Source: Fluviispira vulneris (GTDB taxonomy: Bacteria > Bdellovibrionota_B > Oligoflexia > Silvanigrellales > Silvanigrellaceae). Taken from it: DNA of 64,000 nucleotides. Positions 55,450 to 62,922 of this stretch are shown here, in pieces. The stretch lies in the NCBI RefSeq assembly GCF_014281055.1, contig NZ_JACRSE010000003.1:372001-436000 (forward strand). The letters are read 5' to 3'. The notes beneath the pieces were generated by a model that was not told the DNA's origin, did no database searches, and was given only the letters and a program-made list of their open reading frames with translations. Numbering within the stretch: position 1 is the first letter of the stretch; each line of letters begins with the position of its first letter. The position numbers and the translations under genes are program-made.

Positions 55450-56319
55450 TTAAAATGCACCAATAAATAAAAATGAGTTAATATCATTTCCATAAATACT
55501 GATTGTCAGAGATGATATAGCTAAAAACGGACCGAAAGGAATTGCAATAGAGAGGCCTTTTTTTGAATAAATTCCAATTATAATTCCAATAATAGCCCCA
55601 ATTATACAAGCTAAAAACAAAGTCAATAAAACTCCTTTCCATCCAAGTACAGCTCCAATAAATGCAAGATATTTGATATCTCCCATTCCCATTCCTTCTT
55701 TGTGGCGTAAAAATTCATAAAGTTTTGAAATACAAAATAATCCACCGCCACCAATTGCTATACCTATTAAACTTTCTACCCAGCCCATCTCTGGATTTAG
55801 AAAACTGATTAAAAAACCAACTATGATTCCTGGAAGTGTGATTGAGTTTGGCAAAATTCTGTATTTAATATCAATAAAAGATAAAGGTATTCCAGTATAT
55901 AAAAGCCATAGTGAAATAAAGAAAGGGGCGTAACCTGAGTAGTGAAAACGACCAAACTGAAAAAAATTATTAGAAAATAAAAATGGAAATGAATCAATAA
56001 TAATATAAGGGTTTAAAAATTTAAAAAAGATAAATACGGTTAAAAATCCGCATAAAAATTCTACAAATGGATATTGCAATGATATTTTTGTATTACAGTT
56101 TTCACATTTCCCTTTAGTATAAATATAACCTATTATTGGAATGAGAGCTATTAGAGAAATTGTTTTTTTACATGATGGGCATGAACTTCTTGGTAATATA
56201 AGTGAAATATTATTCGGCAGACGATAAATAACAACATTTAAAAAACTGCCAATACTTATTCCAAAAATAAAAACAAATATTCCGAAAATAATATTCAATG
56301 TATTTAATTCGTATGGCAT
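55450..56319 (-). CDS. Type IV prepilin peptidase / methyltransferase
   Basis: 289 residues with about eight membrane segments. It cleaves and N-methylates prepilins. The N-terminal methyltransferase part has two CxxC pairs (CPSCKKT and CENCNTK). The peptidase aspartates are in IDIKYRILPNSITLP and MGDIKYLAFIGAVLG. The gene ends 17 bases before the helicase start. The pilin substrates are outside this window. Confidence 0.93.
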   Translation of the reverse strand: MPYELNTLNIIFGIFVFIFGISIGSFLNVVIYRLPNNISLILPRSSCPSCKKTISLIALIPIIGYIYTKGKCENCNTKISLQYPFVEFLCGFLTVFIFFKFLNPYIIIDSFPFLFSNNFFQFGRFHYSGYAPFFISLWLLYTGIPLSFIDIKYRILPNSITLPGIIVGFLISFLNPEMGWVESLIGIAIGGGGLFCISKLYEFLRHKEGMGMGDIKYLAFIGAVLGWKGVLLTLFLACIIGAIIGIIIGIYSKKGLSIAIPFGPFLAISSLTISIYGNDINSFLFIGAF

Positions 56320-56429
56320 TTGTTTTTCCTTGACAAATTAAGAGTCTTCAATCAACTATTCTAAAGGATAGTTTCTGCCTTATAAATTACAGCAAAAGGC
56401 TAAACAATAGAATTGAACATGAGAAAACT

Positions 56430-56876
56430 ATGAAATCAATCTCAAAAAACAGAAAAGCTTGGCACGACTACTATATTGAAGAAAAGATAGAAGCAGGTGT
56501 GAGTTTAAAAGGCAGTGAAGTAAAAGTATTACGTGATGGGCATGGGAGTATCGTCGAAGGATACGCTATGGTGCGTGATGGACAAGCTTGGCTTGTGAAT
56601 GCTTATATTCCATCGCTAAAACATGCAAGTTACTTAAATCATAGCGAAAGAAGAGATAGGAGACTTCTCTTACACAGAAATCAAATCGAACGCCTCGATG
56701 CAGCAACTCGGCAAAAAGGCTATACACTCATTCCGCTTGAAATCTATTTTGATGATAATAATCGGGTGAAAATTGAACTTGGTCTTGCGAAAGGCAAAGC
56801 GCATCACGACAAGCGTGATGCGGAAAAGCAAAAAGATGCTAAAAAAGAGGCACAAAAAGCAATGAAGAGATATTAA
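56430..56876 (+). CDS. smpB: SsrA-binding protein SmpB
   Basis: 148 residues. It binds tmRNA and delivers it to stalled ribosomes. The core SISKNRKAWHDYYIEEKIEAGVSLKGSEVKVLRDG is diagnostic, and the basic C-terminal tail (GLAKGKAHHDKRDAEKQKDAKKEAQK) is complete. The tmRNA gene itself is not in the window. The stop overlaps the convergent lipoprotein stop by 4 bases. Confidence 0.97.
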   Translation: MKSISKNRKAWHDYYIEEKIEAGVSLKGSEVKVLRDGHGSIVEGYAMVRDGQAWLVNAYIPSLKHASYLNHSERRDRRLLLHRNQIERLDAATRQKGYTLIPLEIYFDDNNRVKIELGLAKGKAHHDKRDAEKQKDAKKEAQKAMKRY

Positions 56877-57337
56877 TCGACTTCCACGTTTAGAATAAAC
56901 TCTTTATCTGTATCAAAACTATTGGCTGTTGTGAGCAGTCCTTTTTGTCTTGCAACAATTTTTATTGCTGTTTTTCCTTTGCCAATAAAAGCAAATTTGT
57001 AAATTGCGCTTCCAGAGGCTCCTATGAGACCATTTTTAGGGGTACAACAGGAGGCTTTGCCTTCATAATTGACAAAAGCATTGTTGTAGCGCGGCTCTAA
57101 ATATGAATATGCTGTAGTGCTTATATCCCTGACAACCAGCGCAATTTTTTCGTCTTTATCAATACTTACTGAAACAGTGTCTTTGTCGACACCATCAACA
57201 ACCAAATAGCCATTGATTTTATATCTTTGTATTTCTTCATTTGAGGGCATATTTGTATTGCTTGAGGATGAAATACAGCTACTGAGTGCAAAAGGTGCAG
57301 ATAAAAGTAGACTTGCCATTGTAATATACTTTTTCAT
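56873..57337 (-). CDS. Lipoprotein with chagasin-like (I42) inhibitor features
   Basis: 154 residues. A lipobox (ASLLLSAPFALSSCISS) marks lipid attachment at Cys. The rest shows the pattern of chagasin-type cysteine-protease inhibitors: DISTTAYSYLEP at the place of the NPTTGY loop, GASGSAIYKFAFIGKGKTAIKIVARQ like the GxxG-plus-strand region, and a late basic loop. The match is by eye and partial. Adjacent to smpB on the opposite strand. Confidence 0.5.
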   Translation of the reverse strand: MKKYITMASLLLSAPFALSSCISSSSNTNMPSNEEIQRYKINGYLVVDGVDKDTVSVSIDKDEKIALVVRDISTTAYSYLEPRYNNAFVNYEGKASCCTPKNGLIGASGSAIYKFAFIGKGKTAIKIVARQKGLLTTANSFDTDKEFILNVEVD

Positions 57338-57342
57338 AAATT

Positions 57343-57987
57343 TTAACTCATGCTACAAGTTAGTTTGGTTAATGATTCTTTCCCTGTAAGCAAAACGGAA
57401 TCCCATGAGCGACGAGCTTCATCACCTTGAAACTCTTCATCATATGTTTCCAAAAGATCTTGAATCCCATCTGCGTCTTCCAGCAGACTCAAAGCATTTA
57501 CTGCTGAGCGGAAATAGCGTGCTGCTTCATTGGGATGGCGTTTTACTTTTAGGCACAAGCGACCCATTTCTTCATACCATTGTGCCTTTTCTTCTGGCAG
57601 AGCGTATTCACCGCTTTCCCCAAGTAAGTAGATATAAGAATTGAGAGCTCGCACATGATCGCGTGCAGCAATCATTTCTGCAATTTTAGGTGAAAGTGAT
57701 TGAATTGTCTTGCGAGCGCGGACCTGTTCTCTTCGTTTGTCCTCTATGCTTTCTTGTGAATTTCTCTCAATGATCCGTTCACAATAAGCTTTTAGGAGGC
57801 GTAAATCTTCTGGAAGTACTTGATCTCGTTCGGTTTCAAGAGTTGGGTTGATTTGACGAAAAAGACTCAGCAACTCTGAAGGTTGAACGTGTAAGTAGCT
57901 TGCGAGGACTTGTATAGCCCATGGCCTCTCATCAGGCCATACTCTTTCAGCTCGTTCCATTTGCCTAATCAGTTCGTGCATATCCAT
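57343..57987 (-). CDS. Helical-repeat (TPR-like) cytoplasmic protein of unknown function
   Basis: 214 residues from the ATG at 57987, after AAGGAGAAG. All-helical. The C-terminal half (KAQWYEEMGRLCLKVKRHPNEAARYFRSAVNALSLL) has TPR-like helix pairs. The N-terminal half (RPWAIQVLASYLHVQPSELLSLFRQ) has no recognised domain. Its base composition looks less AT-rich than its neighbours. No function assigned. Confidence 0.65.
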   Translation of the reverse strand: MDMHELIRQMERAERVWPDERPWAIQVLASYLHVQPSELLSLFRQINPTLETERDQVLPEDLRLLKAYCERIIERNSQESIEDKRREQVRARKTIQSLSPKIAEMIAARDHVRALNSYIYLLGESGEYALPEEKAQWYEEMGRLCLKVKRHPNEAARYFRSAVNALSLLEDADGIQDLLETYDEEFQGDEARRSWDSVLLTGKESLTKLTCSMS

Positions 57988-58269
57988 AGCTTCTCCTTGA
58001 TGGCTTCTTCTCATTTAATACAATACAGCAAACAACAAGCCCTTAAACATTGGCCAACAAATACATGCGACTTTAGATTGCAACGGTCAAGACAATTTTT
58101 TGTCTCTGCTTCAATCTCTTTGGTTTAGATTCCTTGAATACAAATAGGTTATCAGAATATTTGGCTGCTAACTACATGAAAAGCAATGTCAAACAAATTT
58201 ATGTACATTTCATAAGAACAACTTAAGTGAATTTTGTTTTGTTTAAAAAATAAGCACAGTTTCGGTTAT

Positions 58270-58287
58270 CTCTTTTTTAAAAAAGAG
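58270..58287. repeat. Perfect 18-base palindrome
   Basis: CTCTTTTTTAAAAAAGAG, about 90 bases upstream of the sigma-54-like promoter, a distance typical for an enhancer-binding-protein site. It is mostly A and T, so chance cannot be excluded. Confidence 0.45.
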
Positions 58288-58365
58288 TGAATCAGAAAAG
58301 ACACACTTTCTCATAAAAAAAAGCAGAACAGACTAAAAAAACTAAAGATTTATTTATAAAAAAAC

Positions 58366-58381
58366 TGGCATAATTTTTGCT
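58366..58381 (+). promoter_or_regulatory. Sigma-54-type promoter
   Basis: TGGCATAATTTTTGCT has the -24 TGGCA and -12 TTGC elements with the exact GG-to-GC spacing of the RpoN consensus, preceded by the favoured pyrimidine. It lies 68 bases before the ATG of the 67-residue protein. Confidence 0.6.
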
Positions 58382-58448
58382 TGTTGATTTTAGTTGCAAA
58401 CTTTGTCGAGACAAATTTATTGCGTTTAACCTAATAAAGGGGATATAC

Positions 58449-58652
58449 ATGCATACACTTTTGAATACAATAAAAAACATGAACCAAAGTTCAAATTTAG
58501 GAACATCTGCAAATATGACTAAATTAATTGCGGAAAGTATATTTAAAGATTTAAAATCTCATGGTTTTGCAGACAAGGATATCGTTGCCGTTTCATCAGA
58601 AATTCTGAATAAATTAACAGATGATTTAAGAAATCGACTTGAAAAAAAATAA
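58449..58652 (+). CDS. 67-residue helical protein under probable sigma-54 control
   Basis: ATG 58449 follows TAAAGGGG. The frame is open further upstream, but those codons lie over the promoter. The product (MHTLLNTIKNMNQ..., KLIAESIFKDLKSHGF, DIVAVSSEILNKLTDDLRNRL) is amphipathic and helical, with no signal peptide or cysteines. Not recognised. The sigma-54-like promoter, clear ribosome-binding site and coding-like composition support a real gene. Confidence 0.6.
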   Translation: MHTLLNTIKNMNQSSNLGTSANMTKLIAESIFKDLKSHGFADKDIVAVSSEILNKLTDDLRNRLEKK

Positions 58653-58682
58653 GTATAAATTATTAAAAATAAAAAACTGAAA

Positions 58683-58710
58683 AAGCCTGAAAGAATTCTC
58701 CATCAGGCTT
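58683..58710 (-). terminator. Intrinsic terminator of the histone-like gene
   Basis: AAGCCTGA (58683-58690) pairs with TCAGGCTT (58703-58710). On the minus strand the stem is followed by TTTTCAGTTTTTT, so it terminates transcription arriving from the histone-like gene. It lacks a T tract on the plus strand. Confidence 0.7.
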
Positions 58711-58771
58711 ATGAGGCGGGTCAGATTGTCTTAAAAACAATTCTGCATTTAAAGAAACAGGTTAAAATTAA

Positions 58772-59182
58772 TTAACCTGCTTTTTTGAGATGTTTGTCAG
58801 AAGTTTTTCTTGCAACTACTTTTCTAGCTGTTGTTTTTCTTTTTGCTTTCCGTTTGCGAGTTTTTGAGACTACTGAAAGCTTAGTCTTTCTCTTAGCTTT
58901 TCTTTTAGTCTTTTTTACGCCAGTTTTTTTTGCACTTGTTTTTCTACGTTTTCTTTTCGTAGCAGTTGTTTTTTTGCCAGCAGTTTTTCTACGTTTTCTT
59001 TTCGTAGCAGTTGTTTTCTTGCCAGCAGTTTTTTTACGTTTTCTTTTCGTAGCAGTCGTTTTCTTGCCAGCAGTTTTTTTACGTTTTCTTTTCGTAGCTG
59101 TCGTTTTTTTGCCAGATGTCTTTCTACGTTTTTTACCAGCAGTTTTAGTTTTAGTGCCAGCTTTTTTTCTTCTCGTTACCAT
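58772..59182 (-). CDS. Histone H1-like lysine-rich DNA-binding protein
   Basis: 136 residues, almost entirely Lys, Arg, Thr, Ala and Gly. The central part repeats a 15-residue unit (KKTTATKRKRKKTAG) about four times, matching 45-base tandem repeats in the DNA. The C-terminus has AKRKTKLSVVSKTRKRKAKRKT. Similar to the C-terminal tail of eukaryotic H1 and to the HctB/BpH1-type bacterial proteins that bind and compact DNA. Unstructured apart from basic patches. A small basic ORF overlaps its start. Confidence 0.85.
   Translation of the reverse strand: MVTRRKKAGTKTKTAGKKRRKTSGKKTTATKRKRKKTAGKKTTATKRKRKKTAGKKTTATKRKRRKTAGKKTTATKRKRRKTSAKKTGVKKTKRKAKRKTKLSVVSKTRKRKAKRKTTARKVVARKTSDKHLKKAG
58940..59118. 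repeat. 45-base tandem repeats within the histone-like gene
   Basis: About four near-identical 45-base units encode the 15-residue basic repeat. Such tandem units can expand or contract by slippage, so length may differ between strains. Confidence 0.75.
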
Positions 59183-59307
59183 GACGTTTCCTCTCTCACA
59201 TCACTGAAGACGTTTATTTTTGCCACATAGCGTCTCTCGACGCGTCTATTGCGCAATCGAGCATCATCACGACGCATTCTTTTTGCGCTTTCAATTTTTA
59301 TCGTCAT
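59176..59307 (-). CDS. Small Arg-rich ORF overlapping the histone-like gene start
   Basis: 43 residues (MTIKIESAKRMRRDDARLRNRRVERRYVA...ending REETSW without long hydrophobic parts). Its stop overlaps the ATG of the histone-like gene (ATGGTAA), a common coupling arrangement. AAGGT lies about 11 bases before its ATG. The composition is more coding-like and less AT-rich than intergenic sequence here. It could be a small nucleic-acid-binding protein or a leader for the histone-like gene. Confidence 0.45.
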   Translation of the reverse strand: MTIKIESAKRMRRDDARLRNRRVERRYVAKINVFSDVREETSW

Positions 59308-59428
59308 CGGTAAAAATACCTTGAGTTTATTTTGTGAGTCTGCATGCAGAGTAAACAACTTTTTGGCTAAAGAATGAAAAAAATAGCTTTGAATAATTTG
59401 TTAAAGTACAATAAAATCAGGTGTTTAA

Positions 59429-60322
59429 ATGAGTAAAGTGAATTCAGTGACAACTTCTTTTGTTCCAGATGGGAAAACAAAATATTGTTTTCTTTTTGGC
59501 GCATCAATTGAAAAATCTCTTTCTCCAGGTCTTCACACGAATTGGTTTCAGAAAGAAAATTTGAATTGCATTTATCTTCCCATGCCAGTTACAACCGTAG
59601 ATTTATTTTCTGCATTAGTATTAAATCTCGTTGAGACAGAAGGATTTATTGGAGGAAATATCACTTCTCCATATAAAAATAGCATAGTGAATATGAATAT
59701 TTTTGAAATGACAGAAAGTGTGCAAGCAATACAGGCTGCAAATACAATATACCGAAATAATAGAGGAAACTGGTGCCTTGAAAACACAGATATTTTTGGG
59801 GTTAAAAAATCAATTCAACATCTTATAACTAAAGAAGAAAAGTACTATGCACTTGTTTTAGGTGGAGGGGGTGCAGCCGCTGCCGCATTATATAATTGCA
59901 GTCAAGATAAGAACTGCTTAAAAAGTATTTGTTTTACTCGAAATCCGTCTAAAACAATTGCTTGCTTTCCTCTTCTTACGCAGCAAAGGAATGTTGCAGT
60001 GCATTTTCTAGTAAATGAAGAACTCAATAAAACGATAGAGCAAATCTCTCAGGAAAAAGTTAATCTTGTAATTATCAATTCTCTGCCAATTGGTTTCTCA
60101 TCAGGCGAAAAGAATTTATTTGTGCACTATGTGATTGAGCGCGCTCTTCTTAATATGAAGAAAAATTATATTTTTTATTTTGATATGATTTATACTGATA
60201 CTGTAGCAACATCATTTGCAAAAAAGAATAAAATAAAAGCCATCAATGGGAAAAAAATGCTAGAAGAGCAAGCAAAGAAAAGCTTTGCTCTTTGGCGAGA
60301 ACAACTTTTAAGAGTTAAGTAA
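59429..60322 (+). CDS. aroE: Shikimate dehydrogenase
   Basis: 297 residues. It reduces 3-dehydroshikimate with NADPH. The shikimate-binding part has FGASIEKSLSPGLHTNWF, GGNITSPYKNSIV (catalytic Lys) and NTDIFGVKKSI. The nucleotide loop is VLGGGGAAAAALY. The C-terminus (EEQAKKSFALW) matches the family. Overlaps the convergent aminotransferase gene by 15 bases. Confidence 0.88.
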   Translation: MSKVNSVTTSFVPDGKTKYCFLFGASIEKSLSPGLHTNWFQKENLNCIYLPMPVTTVDLFSALVLNLVETEGFIGGNITSPYKNSIVNMNIFEMTESVQAIQAANTIYRNNRGNWCLENTDIFGVKKSIQHLITKEEKYYALVLGGGGAAAAALYNCSQDKNCLKSICFTRNPSKTIACFPLLTQQRNVAVHFLVNEELNKTIEQISQEKVNLVIINSLPIGFSSGEKNLFVHYVIERALLNMKKNYIFYFDMIYTDTVATSFAKKNKIKAINGKKMLEEQAKKSFALWREQLLRVK

Positions 60323-61510
60323 TAAATCAGCTACTGTATGCAGAGTTTCATCTTTCTTGCAAAAAGCAAAGCGTACCCATGGCAAGCTTTTAGGTGGTTG
60401 CTTGTAAAATACTGAAACGGGGATTGTTGTTACTCTATGAGTTTCAACAAGTTGACGTGCATATAACACATCAGACATATCTCCCGCCAGTCCTTCAAAA
60501 TTCGCTGTTAAGAAAAATGTACCTTCACAACTGCTTGTGTGGTAACCAGCTCTCTCAAGCACGGATTTCAAATAATTTCTTTTTATTTCATAACTTTTCT
60601 TCTGCTCAGACAAATAGTTTTCAAACCATTTTTTATCAGACATGACATCTGCCAATCCAAGTTGTGTGAATGGGCTTGTGCAAAAAACGGTTGCTTGATG
60701 AACGATACGAATGGCATTTGTTAAGTTAGCTGGAGCACAAATCCACCCTGTTTTCAGTCCGGTAAAGCCAAATGTTTTTGCAGCGGAACTGATTCTTGCA
60801 ACAAGATGTTGAATCTTTGGGATTGTGCAGAGAGAAATATGTTTATGTGAGGCATAGGTTAAATTTTCATAAACTTCATCACTTAATACGATTGCATTAT
60901 TTTTTAAAACCTTTGATGAAATGCGATCAATTTCATCTTCGCTAAAAACTTTTCCTGTTGGGTTGTGAGGTGAATTAAAAATAAGAAGTGAAAATCCCCC
61001 AGCTGCAGCAGCATCGAATTCACTCCAATCAATTGTCCAGCCCCCTCCCCTTACACCAATGGGCGTGTCAGGAGAATGCAATCTAATGGGAACAACTTCG
61101 CCTCCTGCATTAGCAATTGCTTGATAATAGAGATCGAATGCGGGTTCAAAAACGATCACTCTATCGCCAGGATTGATAAAAGCATTGATAGCGCTATACA
61201 GGGCTTCTGATGCGCCAGTTGTAATTGTTATTTCACTTTCTGGGTCATAAATAACTCCAGTAGTTGATTCCACATAATAAGAAACTTCCCTTCTTAATGC
61301 TTCTTCTCCTTGGGAAGGTGAGTATTGATTGTGGCATGACAATACTTGTTTAGCGATGGAATCAAGCAAGCGGGTAGGACCATAAAAATCAGGAAATCCT
61401 TGGCCAAGGTTTACGGCGTTGTAAAGCTTTGATAATGCAGTCATTTCTGAAAAAATGCTTTTTTGGGTCGCACTCCAACGTTTTGCAATTCTGTTTGTGG
61501 TTTGCATCAT
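60308..61510 (-). CDS. PLP-dependent class I/II aminotransferase
   Basis: 400 residues, fold type I. NLGQGFPDFYGP and NSPHNPTGKVFSEDE are characteristic of the class I branch that includes methionine and kynurenine aminotransferases (YbdL-like). The PLP lysine is K245 in SSAAKTFGFTGLKTGW; the D-x-Y motif is LSDEVYENL. Amino-acid specificity cannot be read from the sequence. Monocistronic. Confidence 0.9.
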   Translation of the reverse strand: MMQTTNRIAKRWSATQKSIFSEMTALSKLYNAVNLGQGFPDFYGPTRLLDSIAKQVLSCHNQYSPSQGEEALRREVSYYVESTTGVIYDPESEITITTGASEALYSAINAFINPGDRVIVFEPAFDLYYQAIANAGGEVVPIRLHSPDTPIGVRGGGWTIDWSEFDAAAAGGFSLLIFNSPHNPTGKVFSEDEIDRISSKVLKNNAIVLSDEVYENLTYASHKHISLCTIPKIQHLVARISSAAKTFGFTGLKTGWICAPANLTNAIRIVHQATVFCTSPFTQLGLADVMSDKKWFENYLSEQKKSYEIKRNYLKSVLERAGYHTSSCEGTFFLTANFEGLAGDMSDVLYARQLVETHRVTTIPVSVFYKQPPKSLPWVRFAFCKKDETLHTVADLLLNS

Positions 61511-61624
61511 AATACCTTTAGATAATTTTAATAATTTTCACACATTCATGCTATAAAACAGCTTTAAAATATGCTTTATTGGCAAGTTGTGAAAGCGAGC
61601 CTTTAAAAGAGGAGCTATCAATTT

Positions 61625-62764
61625 GTGTTATCAGGAAACCACTTTTCTATCAAGTTTGTGCCTGATTTCTTAAAATTTCGAGAACTATATAGATATAATA
61701 ATATTATTGAAGAGGCTATAATGAAGAAGAGAGGGCATAATTTAAACCCATTTGAGTATAAATTGTTATCCGATTTGCTTCATTTAGAAAAAAATTTAGA
61801 TTATTCTGGAAAAAGTATTTTACTGAATCTACAAGTTTCAGGTGGTATGGATAGCATGTGCCTTTTGCATGCTTTGACTAAAGTTTTGCATTCAAAACTT
61901 TTTAAAACAAAAAATCAGTTTAAGTTAATAGCCCAGCATTTTAATCATAAAAAGCGTGGAGATGAATCGGATCAAGATGCAGAACTGATCCAAAAAATTT
62001 GCTTAGAAACTGGTGTTCCACTTTATCTTGAAATCGCAGAAGAAAAAACCTTTAGTGATGGAGAAAAAAATTTTCAAAACAGCGCGCGGAAATGGCGAAA
62101 AAATAAAGCTTTAGCATTATCTGAAAAAATAAAGAGTGAATTGAGTTGTGAGCATTTTTATATCGTAACAGCGCATCATGCGCGCGATCATGTAGAGACC
62201 GTATTATTACATGTATTAAGGGGTTCTGCTCTGCAGGGTTTAAAAGGGATTCAAAAACTTTCTGATGATAAACTTTTTTATAGGCCGTTTGCAAAAATTA
62301 ATTTTGAGGAAATTGAAGAATACTCAAAAGAATTTGATATTAAATATAGAGTAGATATGTCGAATTTATCTGATGATTATGATAGAAATTATATCAGAAA
62401 TCATATTCTCGGGCATTTGAAAAAGTTAAGACCAAATTATCAGCAAGCATTTCATAAATTGTCAGAACATGCAATTGAGCAATTGATGCTTAATGAAACA
62501 TTTCTTAATTCAAGTTTGCAGGGCAATTTTGTAATTGATAAGGGAACAAGATCTTCTGAGCTTTTTCATATTCTTATCCAGAAAGAGAAAAAATTGTTAG
62601 GGGTTGTGACAAAAAACTGTATAGACAATATTCTCTATGAAGTGGAGCTTATGTTTAAAAAGAAGATAATAAAAAAAGAGATTAAAATAAGTTCAGGATG
62701 GAAAATTCATTTGTCAAATAATAATAAAAACATTGAGATAGATGTTTTTAGAGAAAAATTATAG
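61625..62764 (+). CDS. tilS: tRNA(Ile)-lysidine synthase
   Basis: 379 residues from GTG 61625 behind AGAGGAG; ATG 61721 behind GAAGAGG would give 347 residues and also keeps the whole domain. It converts C34 of tRNA-Ile2 to lysidine so that AUA is read. The PP-loop is LNLQVSGGMDSMCLLHAL. AQHFNHKKRGDESDQDAE and TAHHARDHVETVLLHVLRGSALQGLKG are diagnostic. ftsH follows, the usual gene order. Confidence 0.93.
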   Translation: MLSGNHFSIKFVPDFLKFRELYRYNNIIEEAIMKKRGHNLNPFEYKLLSDLLHLEKNLDYSGKSILLNLQVSGGMDSMCLLHALTKVLHSKLFKTKNQFKLIAQHFNHKKRGDESDQDAELIQKICLETGVPLYLEIAEEKTFSDGEKNFQNSARKWRKNKALALSEKIKSELSCEHFYIVTAHHARDHVETVLLHVLRGSALQGLKGIQKLSDDKLFYRPFAKINFEEIEEYSKEFDIKYRVDMSNLSDDYDRNYIRNHILGHLKKLRPNYQQAFHKLSEHAIEQLMLNETFLNSSLQGNFVIDKGTRSSELFHILIQKEKKLLGVVTKNCIDNILYEVELMFKKKIIKKEIKISSGWKIHLSNNNKNIEIDVFREKL

Positions 62765-62853
62765 AAGAGTTAAGAAAGTATCCGATAAGGAATGACTTGA
62801 CTTAGTGTGGTACCGTTGCAAACTGTTTAAAAGGGTGTAGAGATCGCCCGTTT

Positions 62854-62872
62854 AGTAGCATAATATGATACT
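62854..62872. promoter_or_regulatory. Palindrome upstream of ftsH
   Basis: AGTAGCATAATATGATACT is palindromic apart from one base pair. It lies 50 bases before the ftsH start in the tilS-ftsH gap, with GATCGCC repeated on both sides. Possible operator. Confidence 0.35.
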
Positions 62873-62922
62873 TGATCGCCTCCAACCAAACCAGAGGCTA
62901 AAGTGAAAGGTAAGGAGCTCGA

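Larger units (their letters stand above)
58015..58448. other. Intergenic region of about 430 bases with sigma-54-type control signals
   Basis: No gene seen. It holds an 18-base perfect palindrome at 58270-58287 and a sigma-54-like promoter at 58366-58381, upstream of a 67-residue protein. The left part is upstream of the minus-strand helical-repeat gene and should carry its promoter. Confidence 0.55.

Noticed and set aside
58785-59207. 140-codon open frame opposite the histone-like gene
   Set aside because: It is the antisense image of the lysine-rich repeats (Phe/Val/Leu repeats), not an independent gene.
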